64,000 bases of DNA from Tubiluchus corallicola (lineage: Eukaryota; Priapulida; Priapulimorpha; Priapulimorphida; Tubiluchidae). How positions within the stretch are numbered: the stretch's first letter is position 1; every line of letters begins with the position of its first letter. The notes beneath the pieces are model-generated. The model had not been told where the DNA came from. It did no database searches and saw only the letters and a program-made list of their open reading frames with translations. The DNA lies in contig JAQGDQ010000178.1 of the NCBI GenBank assembly GCA_030141605.1, positions 195,001-259,000 on the forward strand, read 5' to 3'. Shown piece by piece: positions 25,737 through 38,259 of this stretch. The translations under genes were made by a program, and so were the position numbers.

Positions 25737-25789
25737 AGCCTGAAACAAAAACCACAAGAATTTAAATAAAAATAAAGTGCATAAAGGTA

Positions 25790-26192
25790 CGACTCCATAT
25801 GTACGTAATTCGTGATGCGTAATGCGTATGCAACAGTTTGTGTTTAATCATGCATGTAATTACTGAATGTCCATTGTACGCTCATGTAAGAGAGGAATGT
25901 TTTGGTACCCTTTCTGATTTTTGTCCTAACTTTCATTATATGTCTTCTAATGAGTAGTTCGTGTTTTAAGTGCATCACAAAATGTAGAAGATTTGAATGT
26001 AGCCATACTCAGAAAAATGGTTTCCAAAAATTATTTCTTGCAATTTTCACGAACAGCGACTAAACATGGTGGAAAGAGCGCTATGAGCTTTGTTAATACG
26101 CATAGCGTTTACGGGTACATGGAAACAGTCAATACGCGTCACGCATTACGGATCACAGATCACGCGTTACGCATTGCATGCACATGGAGTCC
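25790..26192. mobile_element. MITE-like fold-back element
   Basis: The ends are inverted copies around GACTCCAT (25791 onwards and 26183-26190 as ATGGAGTC). Both arms are rich in CGTAATGCGT-type motifs. A TA dinucleotide flanks each side (25788-25789 and 26193-26194), as for Tc1/mariner-type target sites. It lies in the 5' non-coding intron of ACS copy 2. There is no coding capacity. Confidence 0.45.
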
Positions 26193-26372
26193 TAGCTTGA
26201 GTCTAATATAACAAGCCTACATAATATGCATATTATAACCGTACTTTTTCTAAAACGTTCACAAGAATAAAGTCACTTAGCCTGTTAGTTATTGTCAATT
26301 TATAAATAATTGTAGATAGAATTGATCTATCAAAATAGAGAAAAAGAAGGGAGGGAAATAAATAATACTCAC

Positions 26373-26500
26373 TGTTACGAAAGCTAAAACAGGAAGAACG
26401 AAACACAGGTCTGAAGCACAAAAGCTAATCCCACCCTGGCCACTAACGTCTGAAGTTTTAGCTGGTGGTCCAAAGGTACGCAGTCTCATTGCGCGTGATC
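26373..26500 (-). promoter_or_regulatory. Non-coding first exon and promoter region of ACS copy 2
   Basis: A donor CGTAACA|GTGAGTATTA with exon end at 26373 has a clear counterpart in copy 3 (CCAAACA|GTGAGTATTAC, exon end 36784). Both are preceded by similar sequence and share CTTTGGACCACCAG. Conservation of a donor at the same place in front of the coding exon supports a non-coding first exon. The transcription start is not resolved. Confidence 0.5.
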
Positions 26501-26604
26501 GTTACTTTGCACCAAGTTCATTGTTATCTTTTATTACATCATTACTGTGTACAAGGACCAACAAAGTTCTATAATGCCAATGCTATGCATATTTAATCTA
26601 AACA

Positions 26605-27197
26605 GAAATGTTTAGAAAATGTGTAGACTGTACACGTGCACCATAGAATTTCAACCTCTAAAAGGGGTAGCCTATACACCTGCACGACAGAATTCGGAAC
26701 CTCTAAAGATGGTAGACTATACAGCTGCACTACATAATGCTGAACCTCTAAAAACGGGTAGACTATAAACCAGCACTAGAGAATTCTGAACCCTTAGAAA
26801 AGGATAGACTGTACACCTGCACTGCAGAATTCTGAACTTCTAAAAAGGGTAGACCATATACCTGCAATACAGAATTCTGAACCTGTAAAAAGGGCATACA
26901 TGCACCTGCACTACAGAAGTTTTAACGTCTAAAAAGGTTAGACTATATATCTGCACTACAGAAGCCTCAACGTCTAAAAAAGGGTAGACTATACACCTGC
27001 ACTACAGAAGTTTTAACGTCTAAAAAGGGTAGACTATACACCTGCACTACAGAAGTCTTAGCGTCTAAAAGGGTAGGGTATACACCTGCAGTACAGAATT
27101 CTTAACGTCTCAATAGGGTAGACACACCTGCACTACAGAAATATTAACGTCTCAAAAAGGGTAGACCATACACCCCCAATACAGAATTCTGAACCTG
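26605..27197. repeat. 45-bp tandem repeat upstream of ACS copy 2
   Basis: About 13 copies of a roughly 45-bp unit with the core GTAGACTATACACCTGCACT and ACAGAA. Two subtypes occur: the left half has TTCTGAACCTCTAAAA and the right half mostly TTTTAACGTCTAAAA. Confidence 0.9.
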
Positions 27198-27199
27198 GT

Positions 27200-30100
27200 T
27201 TCGTTTCACTTTTTTTTTGCTAATTTTATACTTAGCCAGCACTCCAGCAACTGGATGAAAGGTACGTTTGCCTGTTATTTATATTCATTTTCATATTCGT
27301 TTTAAGTATCGCTATCCACTAAACCTAATTCGCTGGGTGACCTTGCATTCTAGGTGATTGCACCTAGTTTTTCTTTTCTCAAACGTGCCAGCCAAACATG
27401 TTTGAACGTGGCTAAGACACCGGCTCCGTTGCTTCAGTGATATAAGCTCCTCTCCCTCACAATTGTCTGGCGAACTGTGCCGAAACTCTGACAACCACAA
27501 ACGTGTCAATTTGTGCACTTTTTAAAGCTTTTTGTTCTCACATCTGTGGTACTTCCCGCGAAAGAAAAATAATAATACGAGTGCTTGTTCTTTGAAATGT
27601 TCAACGAGGTAAGCTCAATCTCATAGCACGTATTATAAGATGTCACAAATATTAATTTTGCAAAAAGATCTACGAATAGTTATTTTTCCTGCCCTGCAAC
27701 AATAGGACTATTTTGGTATCAAAGCTAATTAACAAATTACATTATAATATTGTTAAACTAACAAATTAATTTAATCAGTTGGTTGTCACACTTGCGGGAA
27801 TGAGCTGCTCATTAAAATGCTGAAATATCTTATGACCACTTACGATGATCATAAATTGCCTTGACCACAAGCGGTAAATGTAGCTTAGTTAGCGGGGGAG
27901 CGAAGGCCGCGGAGCACCCGTTTTTGTCTAGTGAATTAAAACTGCATTCATCCCGAACAGTAAAATGAAATGATACATTAATGTAATTTTGACGTCACTT
28001 GAGCTATTGCACAAATGATGTAAAATGTCAACTCTTTCGTTCATATTGCACTATCTTGTATGGATGTAATTTGTAGATTAATAATAGACTTCAAACATTG
28101 TTTAAGTTAAAAACTGCCTACTGTTCGGTACTGTGGCATCTCAAGTGTATGTCAGAAACTCTTGTATGCATATAAAGGTCTTTTCACGTAAATGGCTTTA
28201 GTTATTGCTAAGCAACGATTTAGCCTATTCACATAGTGTTTCAATTATCGAATTTGCGGTCTACTTTGTATATAGTTTATTTCAGTCTTAATTATGTAAT
28301 TTCTATGTTTTATGTTTTTGCAGCAGTATTGTTGCAACATATCGTTTTTCTGAGCTTTTCTTTTGTATAAAGGCCACTTTTGTGGGTTAAAAGCTTGTAA
28401 ATTTACATTTCCTCTTTTTGTGTTAAACAGCTTCTTGGTGGTAGTCACTGAATAAAATCAGTACTAGATTCAGTAACTGAAACAGAGCCAAGTTAAGAAC
28501 ATGTTCTTTTTGTCTACGTAGAATTGTAACTTTAGAATTTATGATTTTTGCTTCTAAAATTCTAAGATGAAAATCTGATACTTGTACGTAATTTTGAAAT
28601 TTGAATCATTGTCTGCACATGACTGATTGTTGTGTAGATGCTGGCTATGTCAGGTGTGGCTTGGTCTTGGTTTGTAGCTGAATTACTTTTGCTTTGTCTG
28701 TCTGGTTGAGTTCTAGTGGCTGTGGATTTGGTTCTTATCCACACCGGTATGTGATGTTTCACTCTATCAATCAGTTTTTAATATGTCGTTCTTTGTGTTA
28801 AAAATCGAAGTCACCATTTTTATACTTAGCGTGCAATGTGAATCTGTTTCTCCACAAACTAGTGTTTCAGTATTTTGTCACTTTATCGGTATAATATTAT
28901 TTCCAGGTCGTTTCCTAATACTGCGGTTGAGAAATTTTGCTGTAGAAAAACAAAAGATTTTACTAATGAAAACGCAAGAAAAATAACTTTTCATAATTGT
29001 TCTAGCTATTTTTTTTCACTTCAGACAGCAAGGATTAGATTAATCAGGTACAAGTTTAAGGAAAGGCCAAGCCTTCTGAGAAGTTGCACTTATTTTAATG
29101 TTTGCGCAAAATGTTAGAAGGATTTAGAAATAAAAATGTGACATGCACCTCATGTAATTAGTAAAATTATTTTAAAGTGGCGATCATTTCACTCTTGGGC
29201 GCTCAAATTTTGACACCCTGCGCATTCCGCATTTTTCCACCAATGACGTCGTTCAGAGACTGAAGAAAAGCATTGTCAATTTTCATCAAAAGTGTAATAA
29301 CTTTTTACAAATTAGCTGATTTTGTGATATTTTTGCATGAACATTAGGTAAGTTGTAAAAACTTGAATTAGTTGAAGCAGCACGCTCTTACGGGAAGTCC
29401 ACCAGTTAGGTCATAATTTTCAATTGAACAGCGGCTATATAACGATAGTCTAAATTAACTTTATAGACACCTTTTGTGCAAATTTCTTTGTATACATTTC
29501 TAGGTTTAAGTGATAACAATGAAATATACCCAACATGCTTAATGAATTGCCCTTTTCGTTAAAGCTAAATACTATGGTCTAGCTTTGCTGTGCAGACAAC
29601 GCCACAATCGGTGTGGTTGAATGAATGCATATTCACTATTGGCCCGCAGCAGTATGTTGAGACCAAAGATGCTAATAGTCGTGTTGATAGCAAAATGACC
29701 CCCTATGAGCAAATTACAATAATGTTTTGCACTAGTAGTTTCTATTAGCCCATATTTACAATGTTATCTCAGTATCACATACAGGATATTATTACTGTAA
29801 ACAGTTTGTACTAATATGTGTATATGTATTCTGCTACACAGTAAATATGTAAATATATCTTTAAAAGATTTTCTTGTTTTCTTCCAACTTATTGAACTTT
29901 GTTAAACCCAGAATGACGCCTACTTCTGCTATTTTGACTTTAATGCTGCATTAGCGGCCATTTTGAATTTAAAACCTTATAAGTTTTCCCCCAAAAGTGG
30001 ATTCATGGGAATTTCCAATGTGTTGTTCTAGGTGCCTCTACAAATGTTTTAATGCTGAAGTTGAATGTCTAATCACTGTTGTGTTGCGAGCAACTTTCCT

Positions 30101-30450
30101 ATACAAATGCATAGAAAATAGTCTGGTGCAGTACTCTAAACCAAAGTGAGGGTGATTCTTAGAAAAAATTCAACTATCTTTATCGGATCATGTCGAAAAA
30201 GGAAGTAGGGCTCAGGGACACATTTTTTTGGCTTCATCCACGAAACCAAAAGTATCGATATGATAAAGGTAGGACAGCAAATGCTTTTTTGCCTCGGGCA
30301 CGGCAAGCACTTGGTACTCCACTGTGTTCAGTTGCCTTCAAAGATAACAATAGCATAAAAATGGCCCAACTCTTTCAACAAAAACAGAGAAAAATGCCCA
30401 AGTTATCATATAGTGGCATAATGACTAATCCTCATTATCTGCTGTCTTAC
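27200..30450. other. Intergenic between ACS copies 2 and 3
   Basis: This is where the final exon of ACS copy 3 should lie, and I could not find it on reading the minus strand for PRSGxGKVQR or its surroundings. A frame at 28783 starts MSFFVLKIEVTIFILSVQC, which looks signal-like but has no matching donor. No other gene supported. Confidence 0.4.
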
Positions 30451-32902
30451 CTTTCACAAACCCTGTGACATCTTGCTCTGACAAATTTGGATTTTTTCGC
30501 ACTACGTAAGCTCGGGGAAGATCATAATTAGGAGCACCTGGATCATCAACACCAGCAACAGCAACATCAGCGACGTCTGGATGTGACATCAACACAGTTT
30601 CAATCTCACCTGGAAAGACCTAAAACAGAACAAATGCAATCACAGACTCGTTTGGAGGGCTGCTTTTATTCTGAATCTTTAGAACTGTCGTTCTTTTATT
30701 TTTTTGTTCCTTCTTCCCTTTGTTGATCTATTTTACTTGCTTCCCTTCTTCCACTTTTTAGTCCTTCCCTAATTCACTCACTCTATCTGCTCAAATTTTA
30801 TTCTTTTCTATTTATACATTTCTTTACTCCACTTTTTCTTTCTTCTGTGCTCATTTTTGTGTCTTTTGTCTTTCCTTTTCGAACGTCACCTTTCATTCTC
30901 TCCATCTTCCTTTTCTTCCACCTTGTTTTTCATTGCCTGCTTGTTTTTTTTCTTACTTTCTTTTACTTACTTTCTTCCACATAGTTTTTCTTAGTTTTTG
31001 CTTGCTTAATACTTGTGCGTTGGAATATAATGCGAAACGGAGAATATTAAATTTCATATAAGGCCGTTGCTGCAACGCTACGATAGCCTCTGTTTGCAAC
31101 CCACAAAATAATCGACATATTAGTACTAGTTTGTACCATTCAGAAAAAATTGAAAACGACACTCAGAAAGAATGTAGGCACACCCACCATATTAGACATC
31201 AAGTCTTTGCGAATGTAAACTTTAATCATGTTTTTTATTCGTTCGATGATCAAAAGATTTCCCTGTTCGTCGAATGTACCGGCATCTCCAGTGCGAAAAA
31301 AACCATCGTCAGTAAAAGAGCGAGCAAATTCCTCCGGGTTGTTCAGATAACTGGTCATCACTGAGGGAGTTTTGATCAAAATTTCTCCCTGACATCCGGG
31401 ACCCAGTGTTTCACCGGAGTCTCTGTGAACAATCTGAAACAAGCCATAATGACAGACTTTTAAACCTGGCGGTTGCAAATCTTCCGTTGTGTGAGTTAAT
31501 GGAGATTCTTGTTGTATGAAAGTGAAAGGAACTCCGAAAAGCTCTGTTTTAACCTTAATGAAAATGAAAATGCTAAGATCGCGAGCATGCATGCGAGGCC
31601 ACATTTTCATTTTATCATCATGGCCTGTTTACCCTACATATTAGGACTTTGATATTTTTTATTTGATTTTTGATATTTATTATATGTTAGAATTATTTTT
31701 TAAAAAGTGGGGGTGTTTTCCCTGAGCAAAGCCAACTAGAATAAGAAAAGGGAAACGGGAATGATATTTTCAAAAAAGTTAGACCGGATAATGAGCGCCA
31801 AATTTAATGTGTTTGCGTCTGCTTTTGCCTTGAGTAAGCTTTTGTAAAGTAGAACTGCGAGCTTCAGTGTCCAAACTATAAAAATACCTTCGCTTTGATA
31901 TTAGGAAGTAGAACAGTCTTGCCATCGCTGCTACAACAGCCAATTGGTTCTGCAGATACAGTTCCTAGTTCTGTCAGGCCGTACACTGAATGAAAAATAC
32001 ATTTTGTGAATTTTACTCAGTACTTCTAAAATCAGGATCTATTATACTCATAATGAACGTCTGAACTTATGAACAAATTAACAAGTTTAGCAAATCTGCA
32101 ATGCTGTGAATTGTATGTGAGACTTTTGGGATTTATTTGCTTTGACTTATAGACATGCAATTTTTAATAGCGCATCTGTGTATCACTATCATGTGTTATA
32201 ATTCCATACGTGTACAGCTAAAATACTTGAAATCGAAGCCTTCCTTTATCGCTACTGCATAATGTGAACATTAGATTGAACTTGGGTAAATATTTTTTTA
32301 ATTTTTTTGATATTACTTAGAATTATCCACTTATATTCGGCTTATGAAGAAGAAGAAATTAACTTATAAGCTACGCACAACATGGATAGGCCTTAATTAA
32401 AACATAAACAAACAATAAATGCTGATAAATGAATTAAATGCTTGTCAAATGAAGTGTACAAACGATACTGATGATGTTGTTGATGATGGTGACGGCGATA
32501 GTGATAGCAATGGTGGTGATGATGACACTGATAATCAATTGGTGCTAATGATATCAAGTGATAGCGAGTGAGATTTTCATCCTAGCGAGTAATGGTAATG
32601 TTTTACAAACTAAACGAAATCTTTCGTTTTCTCTTTGTCTTACATTGTCTTATATGAATGTGTGGGAGCTTTTCAGTAAACTCAGAGATGACAGATGGGT
32701 GCAGAGCAGAACCTCCACAGTAAATCACTGTTATGGAAGACAACTTCTGAGCACCATGTTTCTTGATGCTTTGAAGAAGTGCAATTAAAAGCGCTGGCGT
32801 ACAGACGAGCTTTCCACCTGCAAGAATCGACTGCAACGTCAGCTATGGTGTAATTATAGCGCCGATTTTGCTGTAATATGCACTTGTAGAAGAGAGAGCT
32901 AG

Positions 32903-33371
<469 letters not shown>

Positions 33372-34450
33372 TAAAATTAGACAGTAGCCAAATGTCGGCA
33401 TGGTAAAAAAGAGACAGTAGCCAAAAAACAGATAAAAATGCTCTAAAGGAGCAGCGCTCGAAAGACGTGTTCCTCTTTAGATAAACGTTTTCAAATCTTA
33501 CTTTTGCATAATTTGGCAATTCTTTTGTAACAAGAAAATTCTTTTAACAGTGTGACCAAAATAAATAAATGTAAATAATAAATAACTGTGCAAAGTCAAA
33601 GTAGGTTATGCAAACGATATAAGTAAAAATTTGCCCCACCTTGTAATTTTCTATCATTCTTAGGACAACATCCACCTCGTTATAGTTAGGAATGATGACA
33701 ACAGTTGCTCCCAGACAGAGTGTGACCAGATTTACCCATAAGAAGGAATAATTGTGAAAAAATTGCATCACAGCTAAGGTAATCTCACGAGGATCCAAAT
33801 TGGTTGCTCTTGAAAAAAATTCAAACTGAAAGACCGACTTCCATGAAGGTGTTATTTGACATCACAAACAGATACTAGAGCGAGTTAAATTCAAGGGAAA
33901 GTGCAATGAACTCGACATAAATAGAAGAGAGTTGCCCAGTAGATTTTAGAAAAGTGAAAAAAAATAAGACACGCAATATAAAGTAAACTGTTTAAGCACT
34001 CTTTTAAACTTTCAAAGCTTGGATTGTAGCTCTGATTTTTCTAAGTGATAACACTTTCTATTATTAACAATATTATACTTATCGAAGCTCATATCTAATT
34101 GGTATTAACTACTTACATAATAAGAGTGGCATTTGAAAGATAAAATTGCTGTGAAGAAAGTATTCCTTTTGGTGCCCCAGTTGTTCCGCTTGAAAAGTAC
34201 AGAGTTGCTGCATCTGTGGCTTTTACATCATTAGAAATACTTTCAAATATCGTGATGTCACTTCTTGGAATATATGAAAATGGTTTACATCCACTGACGT
34301 CATCAAAACAGAACACCTGCAAAATAGGTATTAAGTTTTATGAAAATATTGGTAAAGCTGCTACTTTTTGTATAATTTCATTTTAATTCTTTTTTCCTAG
34401 TTATTAGTAAATGTGTGACAGAGTACACACAGACACAGCATACACCCTTG

Positions 34451-34757
34451 GAGGGGCGGGGTGACGGAGCATTTTGGCTGAGTGGTTATGGCACTTTGTT
34501 GCAAATGCAGCAATTCTGGTTCAAATCCGACTTATCTCAGGAATTTTTCAAACCACCTGATTGTAAGGCGCTAATCGTCTTCGTAGTTCTAATGAGCCGT
34601 AGTTGTGCAACAATGTTTTACCGGGGAGGAAAGGCCATGGAGTGAACTTTAGCCACTTGTTCCCTTTGTGAAAATGCTATGAAAATAGGCGTCATTATCA
34701 TCGTTCCAATGCCAGACCTGTTTGGCATGGACCATTCTTCTTTCATCTTCTTTTCCA
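34451..34757 (+). mobile_element. SINE derived from tRNA-Ser, copy 2
   Basis: Same family as 23451-23760: A box TGGCTGAGTGG at 34475-34485 and a mutated B box GGTTCAAATCC at 34518-34528. It occupies the same place in intron 3 of ACS copy 3. Sequence beyond its 3' end up to exon 3 matches copy 2, so the two are one ancestral insertion. Confidence 0.85.
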
Positions 34758-35630
34758 TTTACTGAACTTGTAACACTAAAACGTAATGTCTGGCAGATGA
34801 CTTCAAAAACACTACTAGCTTGATAGATAGTAGTCCTACCTGTGCTTTCTCCAAGTCAGCATCTGTCAATGATTTCACGCATTCGCAACTTTGTTTGTTA
34901 GCAAAAATATAATACGTACAACACCTTGTCGACGAGCTATGTCCAAAACTCTGAGCAGTTCGTCTGAAAAGTTTTAAAAACATGCAGGAATTAGTATTAA
35001 AACTTATAATACGCTGTACTATCCAACTGCTTTAGTCCATCATACCTTTGATTATCAAGTACAACTAAATGCAGCAATTGTTAAAAATGTGGAATCTTAG
35101 GCCATCAACTTTCTCAGAAGAGTGTAATCCATTACAAAAGAATTCATTTATGTTCAATGGTTTCTGACAATTTATTTGATATTTTTGTAATGACCAAGGA
35201 TCCACACAGATATGATTTTCATTAAGCTAAAATACACAATTTAAAACCATTTTTAGTCTTATTTCGTACTTAACAAACTTACGTTTGGTATCTTTAGGTG
35301 AAATACATGACACCACACCACCAATAGCAAGTGCACCCCACACCACCAACAAAAATTCCAGACAGTTGTGTGCAGCGATAAGTATGACATCACCATTACG
35401 TAGTCCATGCTGATACAGTCCACACGCTGTATGGCGAATAAGCTTCTTTAAGTCTTGGTATGTGTATGATTTACCAGTTAAACCTTCAACCTGAAATTTA
35501 CAGGAATAGGTTTGCTGCTGCTGCTACCTCTACTACTACTACTACTACTACTACTAAGCAGAATTCCCGAAAAATACAGGTATTATACATTTAGCATAAG
35601 CTGTGAAGGTTACTAGCATATGCAGAAAAA

Positions 35631-35922
35631 GTGTGTTTAGTTTTCTAAACAGAATTAACTTAGTACAGATTTATAGATTTAGTGGATAAGACACAAAAAC
35701 ATAACACAGAAATGATGCACACGGATAGACGTTTGAACATGGGTACTTTATAAGTGTAGTCACACTATTGTAACTGCAGTTAGAGACACACAGACATTGT
35801 AATGAATAAAATTTTTTATAATGATTGTACTAATGGTCTCTGTCTAAAAGGTTAGTAGTGCTCATGTGTAAATGAGGTAATGTAGGCCCACCTTTGGACC
35901 ACCAGTTATCTCAGGCTATCTC
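35631..35922. repeat. Inverted repeat, left arm
   Basis: 292 bases that are the reverse complement of 36885-37177, with roughly 90 percent identity by eye. The arm lies in intron 1 of ACS copy 3. Confidence 0.92.
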
Positions 35923-36783
35923 CTGAGAGTTATTGGTGCAAACACCTAGACTTATTATCAGCAAAAATTCGCTTCACTCGCATATACATATTTCTGTGAC
36001 AATAATAATGCAGTGATGAATAATAAAGTGGCTGAATTCAGATAGGTCAGATAGTAACTGTTCTTATCATGTTCATTGCACACAAAATGTAGAATTGTCT
36101 TCGCAATTCTCAGCAGTTCCAACAGTTTGACTCTTTTCTATTTTCATCGTGTTCACATCTTGTATTCAGTTTTACTGCTATGGTGCCACGCTTATTTATT
36201 TATTTATTTATTTATTCAGTTATTTACTTATTTATTATGCGCAATGTGGATTTGATAAGAACAGCTACTGCTGAATTCAGCCTCTTTATTATTCAGCACT
36301 TGGTGATTATTGCCAAAGAAAAAATGTGCGAGGGAATTAAGCGTGCTACATACTGAATTTCTCTAAACCCGTAGGTATACAAATGAAGTTAAAAAAATGC
36401 AGCTGATTTTATTTCTGTGAACAAAAAGTGCGCACTTGCTTACCACTGCTGTTTTTGTGCCGTGCAAAGTCATTTTTTCTTCAAGAAATTCGTACAAACT
36501 TCTATTGTCTGTCGGTAGGTCGACATCAGGATCAGGACTCGCGTAAATCCACATAACTCGAAACAATAAAGAAAATAAACCAAAATAAGGTCCTTTTTGT
36601 TATTTTTGTCAATAAAAATGGAGTACATATTATAGTCAAAAGAACTTCCACGGTATCTCGTCTTTTCCAAACACATTCAGAATCATAAAATGAACTTGTA
36701 AATTATTGCAAGCTAGTATAGAAACTAAAATAAAAATAGGACCAAAACAAAGAGAAAAAAGACGTAAAGAAAGTAATACTCAC

Positions 36784-36900
36784 TGTTTGGAATGAATGTT
36801 TCTAGAGAAAAAACAAAAAAATCACATGCACACAAGCTTGATCCTACTCTGGTAACCTAATGTTGGAACTTTACGCTGCGATCCGGAGATAGCCTGAGAT
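36784..36900 (-). promoter_or_regulatory. Non-coding first exon / promoter of ACS copy 3
   Basis: Donor CCAAACA|GTGAGTATTAC (exon end 36784) matches the donor in front of copy 2. The upstream limit is uncertain and runs into the right arm of the inverted repeat. Confidence 0.45.
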
Positions 36901-37177
36901 AACTGGTGGTCCAAAGGTGGGCCTACATGACCTTATTTACACATGAGCACTACCAACCTTTTAGACAGAGACTATTAGTACAATCACTATAAAAAAGTTC
37001 ATTCATTACAATGTCTGCGTGTCTCTAACTGTAGTTACAACAGTGTGACTACACTTGCGAAATACCCATGTTCAAACGTCTGTCCGTGTGCATCATTTCT
37101 GGGTTATGTTTTCGTGTCTTATCCACTAAATCTGTAAATCTGTACTATGTTAATTCAGTTTAGAAAACTAAACACAC
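36885..37177. repeat. Inverted repeat, right arm
   Basis: Partner of 35631-35922. It lies between the non-coding first exon of ACS copy 3 (minus) and the TATA element of the small plus-strand gene at 37352, so it is probably the original promoter side of the pair. Confidence 0.92.
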
Positions 37178-37227
37178 GTTTGTCTAGCATAGTAAAAGAC
37201 ATGCAAAAATAGCTGATTATAGACTAC

Positions 37228-37234
37228 TATATAG
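37228..37234 (+). promoter_or_regulatory. TATA element
   Basis: TATATAG, 118 bases before the ATG at 37352. It points away from ACS copy 3, giving a divergent gene pair. Confidence 0.45.
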
Positions 37235-37351
37235 AATTCCGTACGTCTCTTCTTTTTAGCTCAAAACTATTGAAATGAGAAATGAGTGTCTGTTCAGTCT
37301 CCCACTGTTTTATTGAATTAATCTAGAAGAGGCAAAGCCTCACGAATAAAT

Positions 37352-38109
37352 ATGAAGGACCTCGTTTTAAATTTTACAATACAAGTAGTTTTGTGTGTAG
37401 CCACTGCCGAATGTTATTTAGATGAATGTGCTAATGATGAAGGTACCAATACAAAAATAAACTTTGCATAACGAGCAATTACGTGCCATTCTAATGTACT
37501 ATATTTTAAAACTATAACAAGTGTAAAAAACGCTCTTCTTTTCAGAAGAAATTTTGCCCCGGAGTATGTGGTTAGGTCCAAAATTCCTTTGTGAACACTG
37601 AAAGAATTATATGTTATATTTTTGTACTTTGGCTACCATATTAGTCGACCATCTTGGATTTTATAATTTTGCAATCCCTTCAGTATAACTTGAATGGGCA
37701 AACTGGATTCTTTGATCTCCAAAATATGTGATTAGGCACCAAAAAAATGTTCATTACTCTTTATTATTTGTCACTGATAATGGACATCTTTCAATGTCCT
37801 TTCCAGTTGTCAGTTTTTGGTAAACTTTGAATGACTGCGATACGTTACGTCGAACTGATAATTGCTTATTGTAATTACCTAATTAATTAATTATTGTTAA
37901 TCATAGGTTCTGTTCTGCATTGTAAATGTAGGCCTTTTCTCCATACAATTCAACCTGGTGCAAAAACATTTTGCTACGTGCTACTGCTGACCGTCAGGAG
38001 GCACTCAAAACCCAAAGCGATTAGGACCGGCATATTCCGGAAGCTGACTTGTTACCACAAGCATTTTCCGGAAGCTGAGTTGTTACCACAAGCATGTTCC
38101 GGAAGCTGA
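37352..38109 (+). CDS. Small secreted cysteine-containing protein (candidate)
   Basis: Exon 1 (37352-37442) starts with ATG and encodes a signal peptide (MKDLVLNFTIQVVLCVATA) followed by ECYLDECANDE, with donor G|GTACC. Exon 2 starts at 37907 after an acceptor (taatcatag), joins in phase and continues GSVLHCKCRPFLHT, then AKTFCYV, to a stop at 38107-38109. The product is about 97 aa with a C-x4-C...C-x-C...C arrangement. From 38030 the frame runs into a 31-bp tandem repeat, so the real end may be earlier, for example through a donor at 37978 (TAC|GTGC). A TATA element stands in front. I do not recognise the family and assign no function beyond secretion. Confidence 0.5.
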
Positions 38110-38256
38110 GTTGTTACCACAAGCATGTTCCGGAAGCTGAGTTGTTACCACAAGCATGTTCCGGAAGCTGAGTTGTTACCACAAGTATGTTCCAGAAGCT
38201 GAGTTGTTACCATAAGCATGTTCCGGAAGCTGAGTTGTTACCACAAGCATGTTTCA
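38030..38256. repeat. 31-bp tandem repeat
   Basis: About seven copies of a unit with GCATGTTCCGGAAGCTGAG and TTGTTACCACAA. It starts inside the last frame of the small secreted gene. Confidence 0.93.
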
Positions 38257-38259
38257 CCA

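Noticed and set aside
28783-28986. Signal-like start MSFFVLKIEVTIFILSVQC
   Set aside because: No donor at a useful place and no second exon; AT-rich sequence often gives hydrophobic frames.
30190-30468. 92-aa plus-strand frame next to ACS copy 3
   Set aside because: It overlaps the start of a minus-strand ACS exon, and no motif or splice site supports it.
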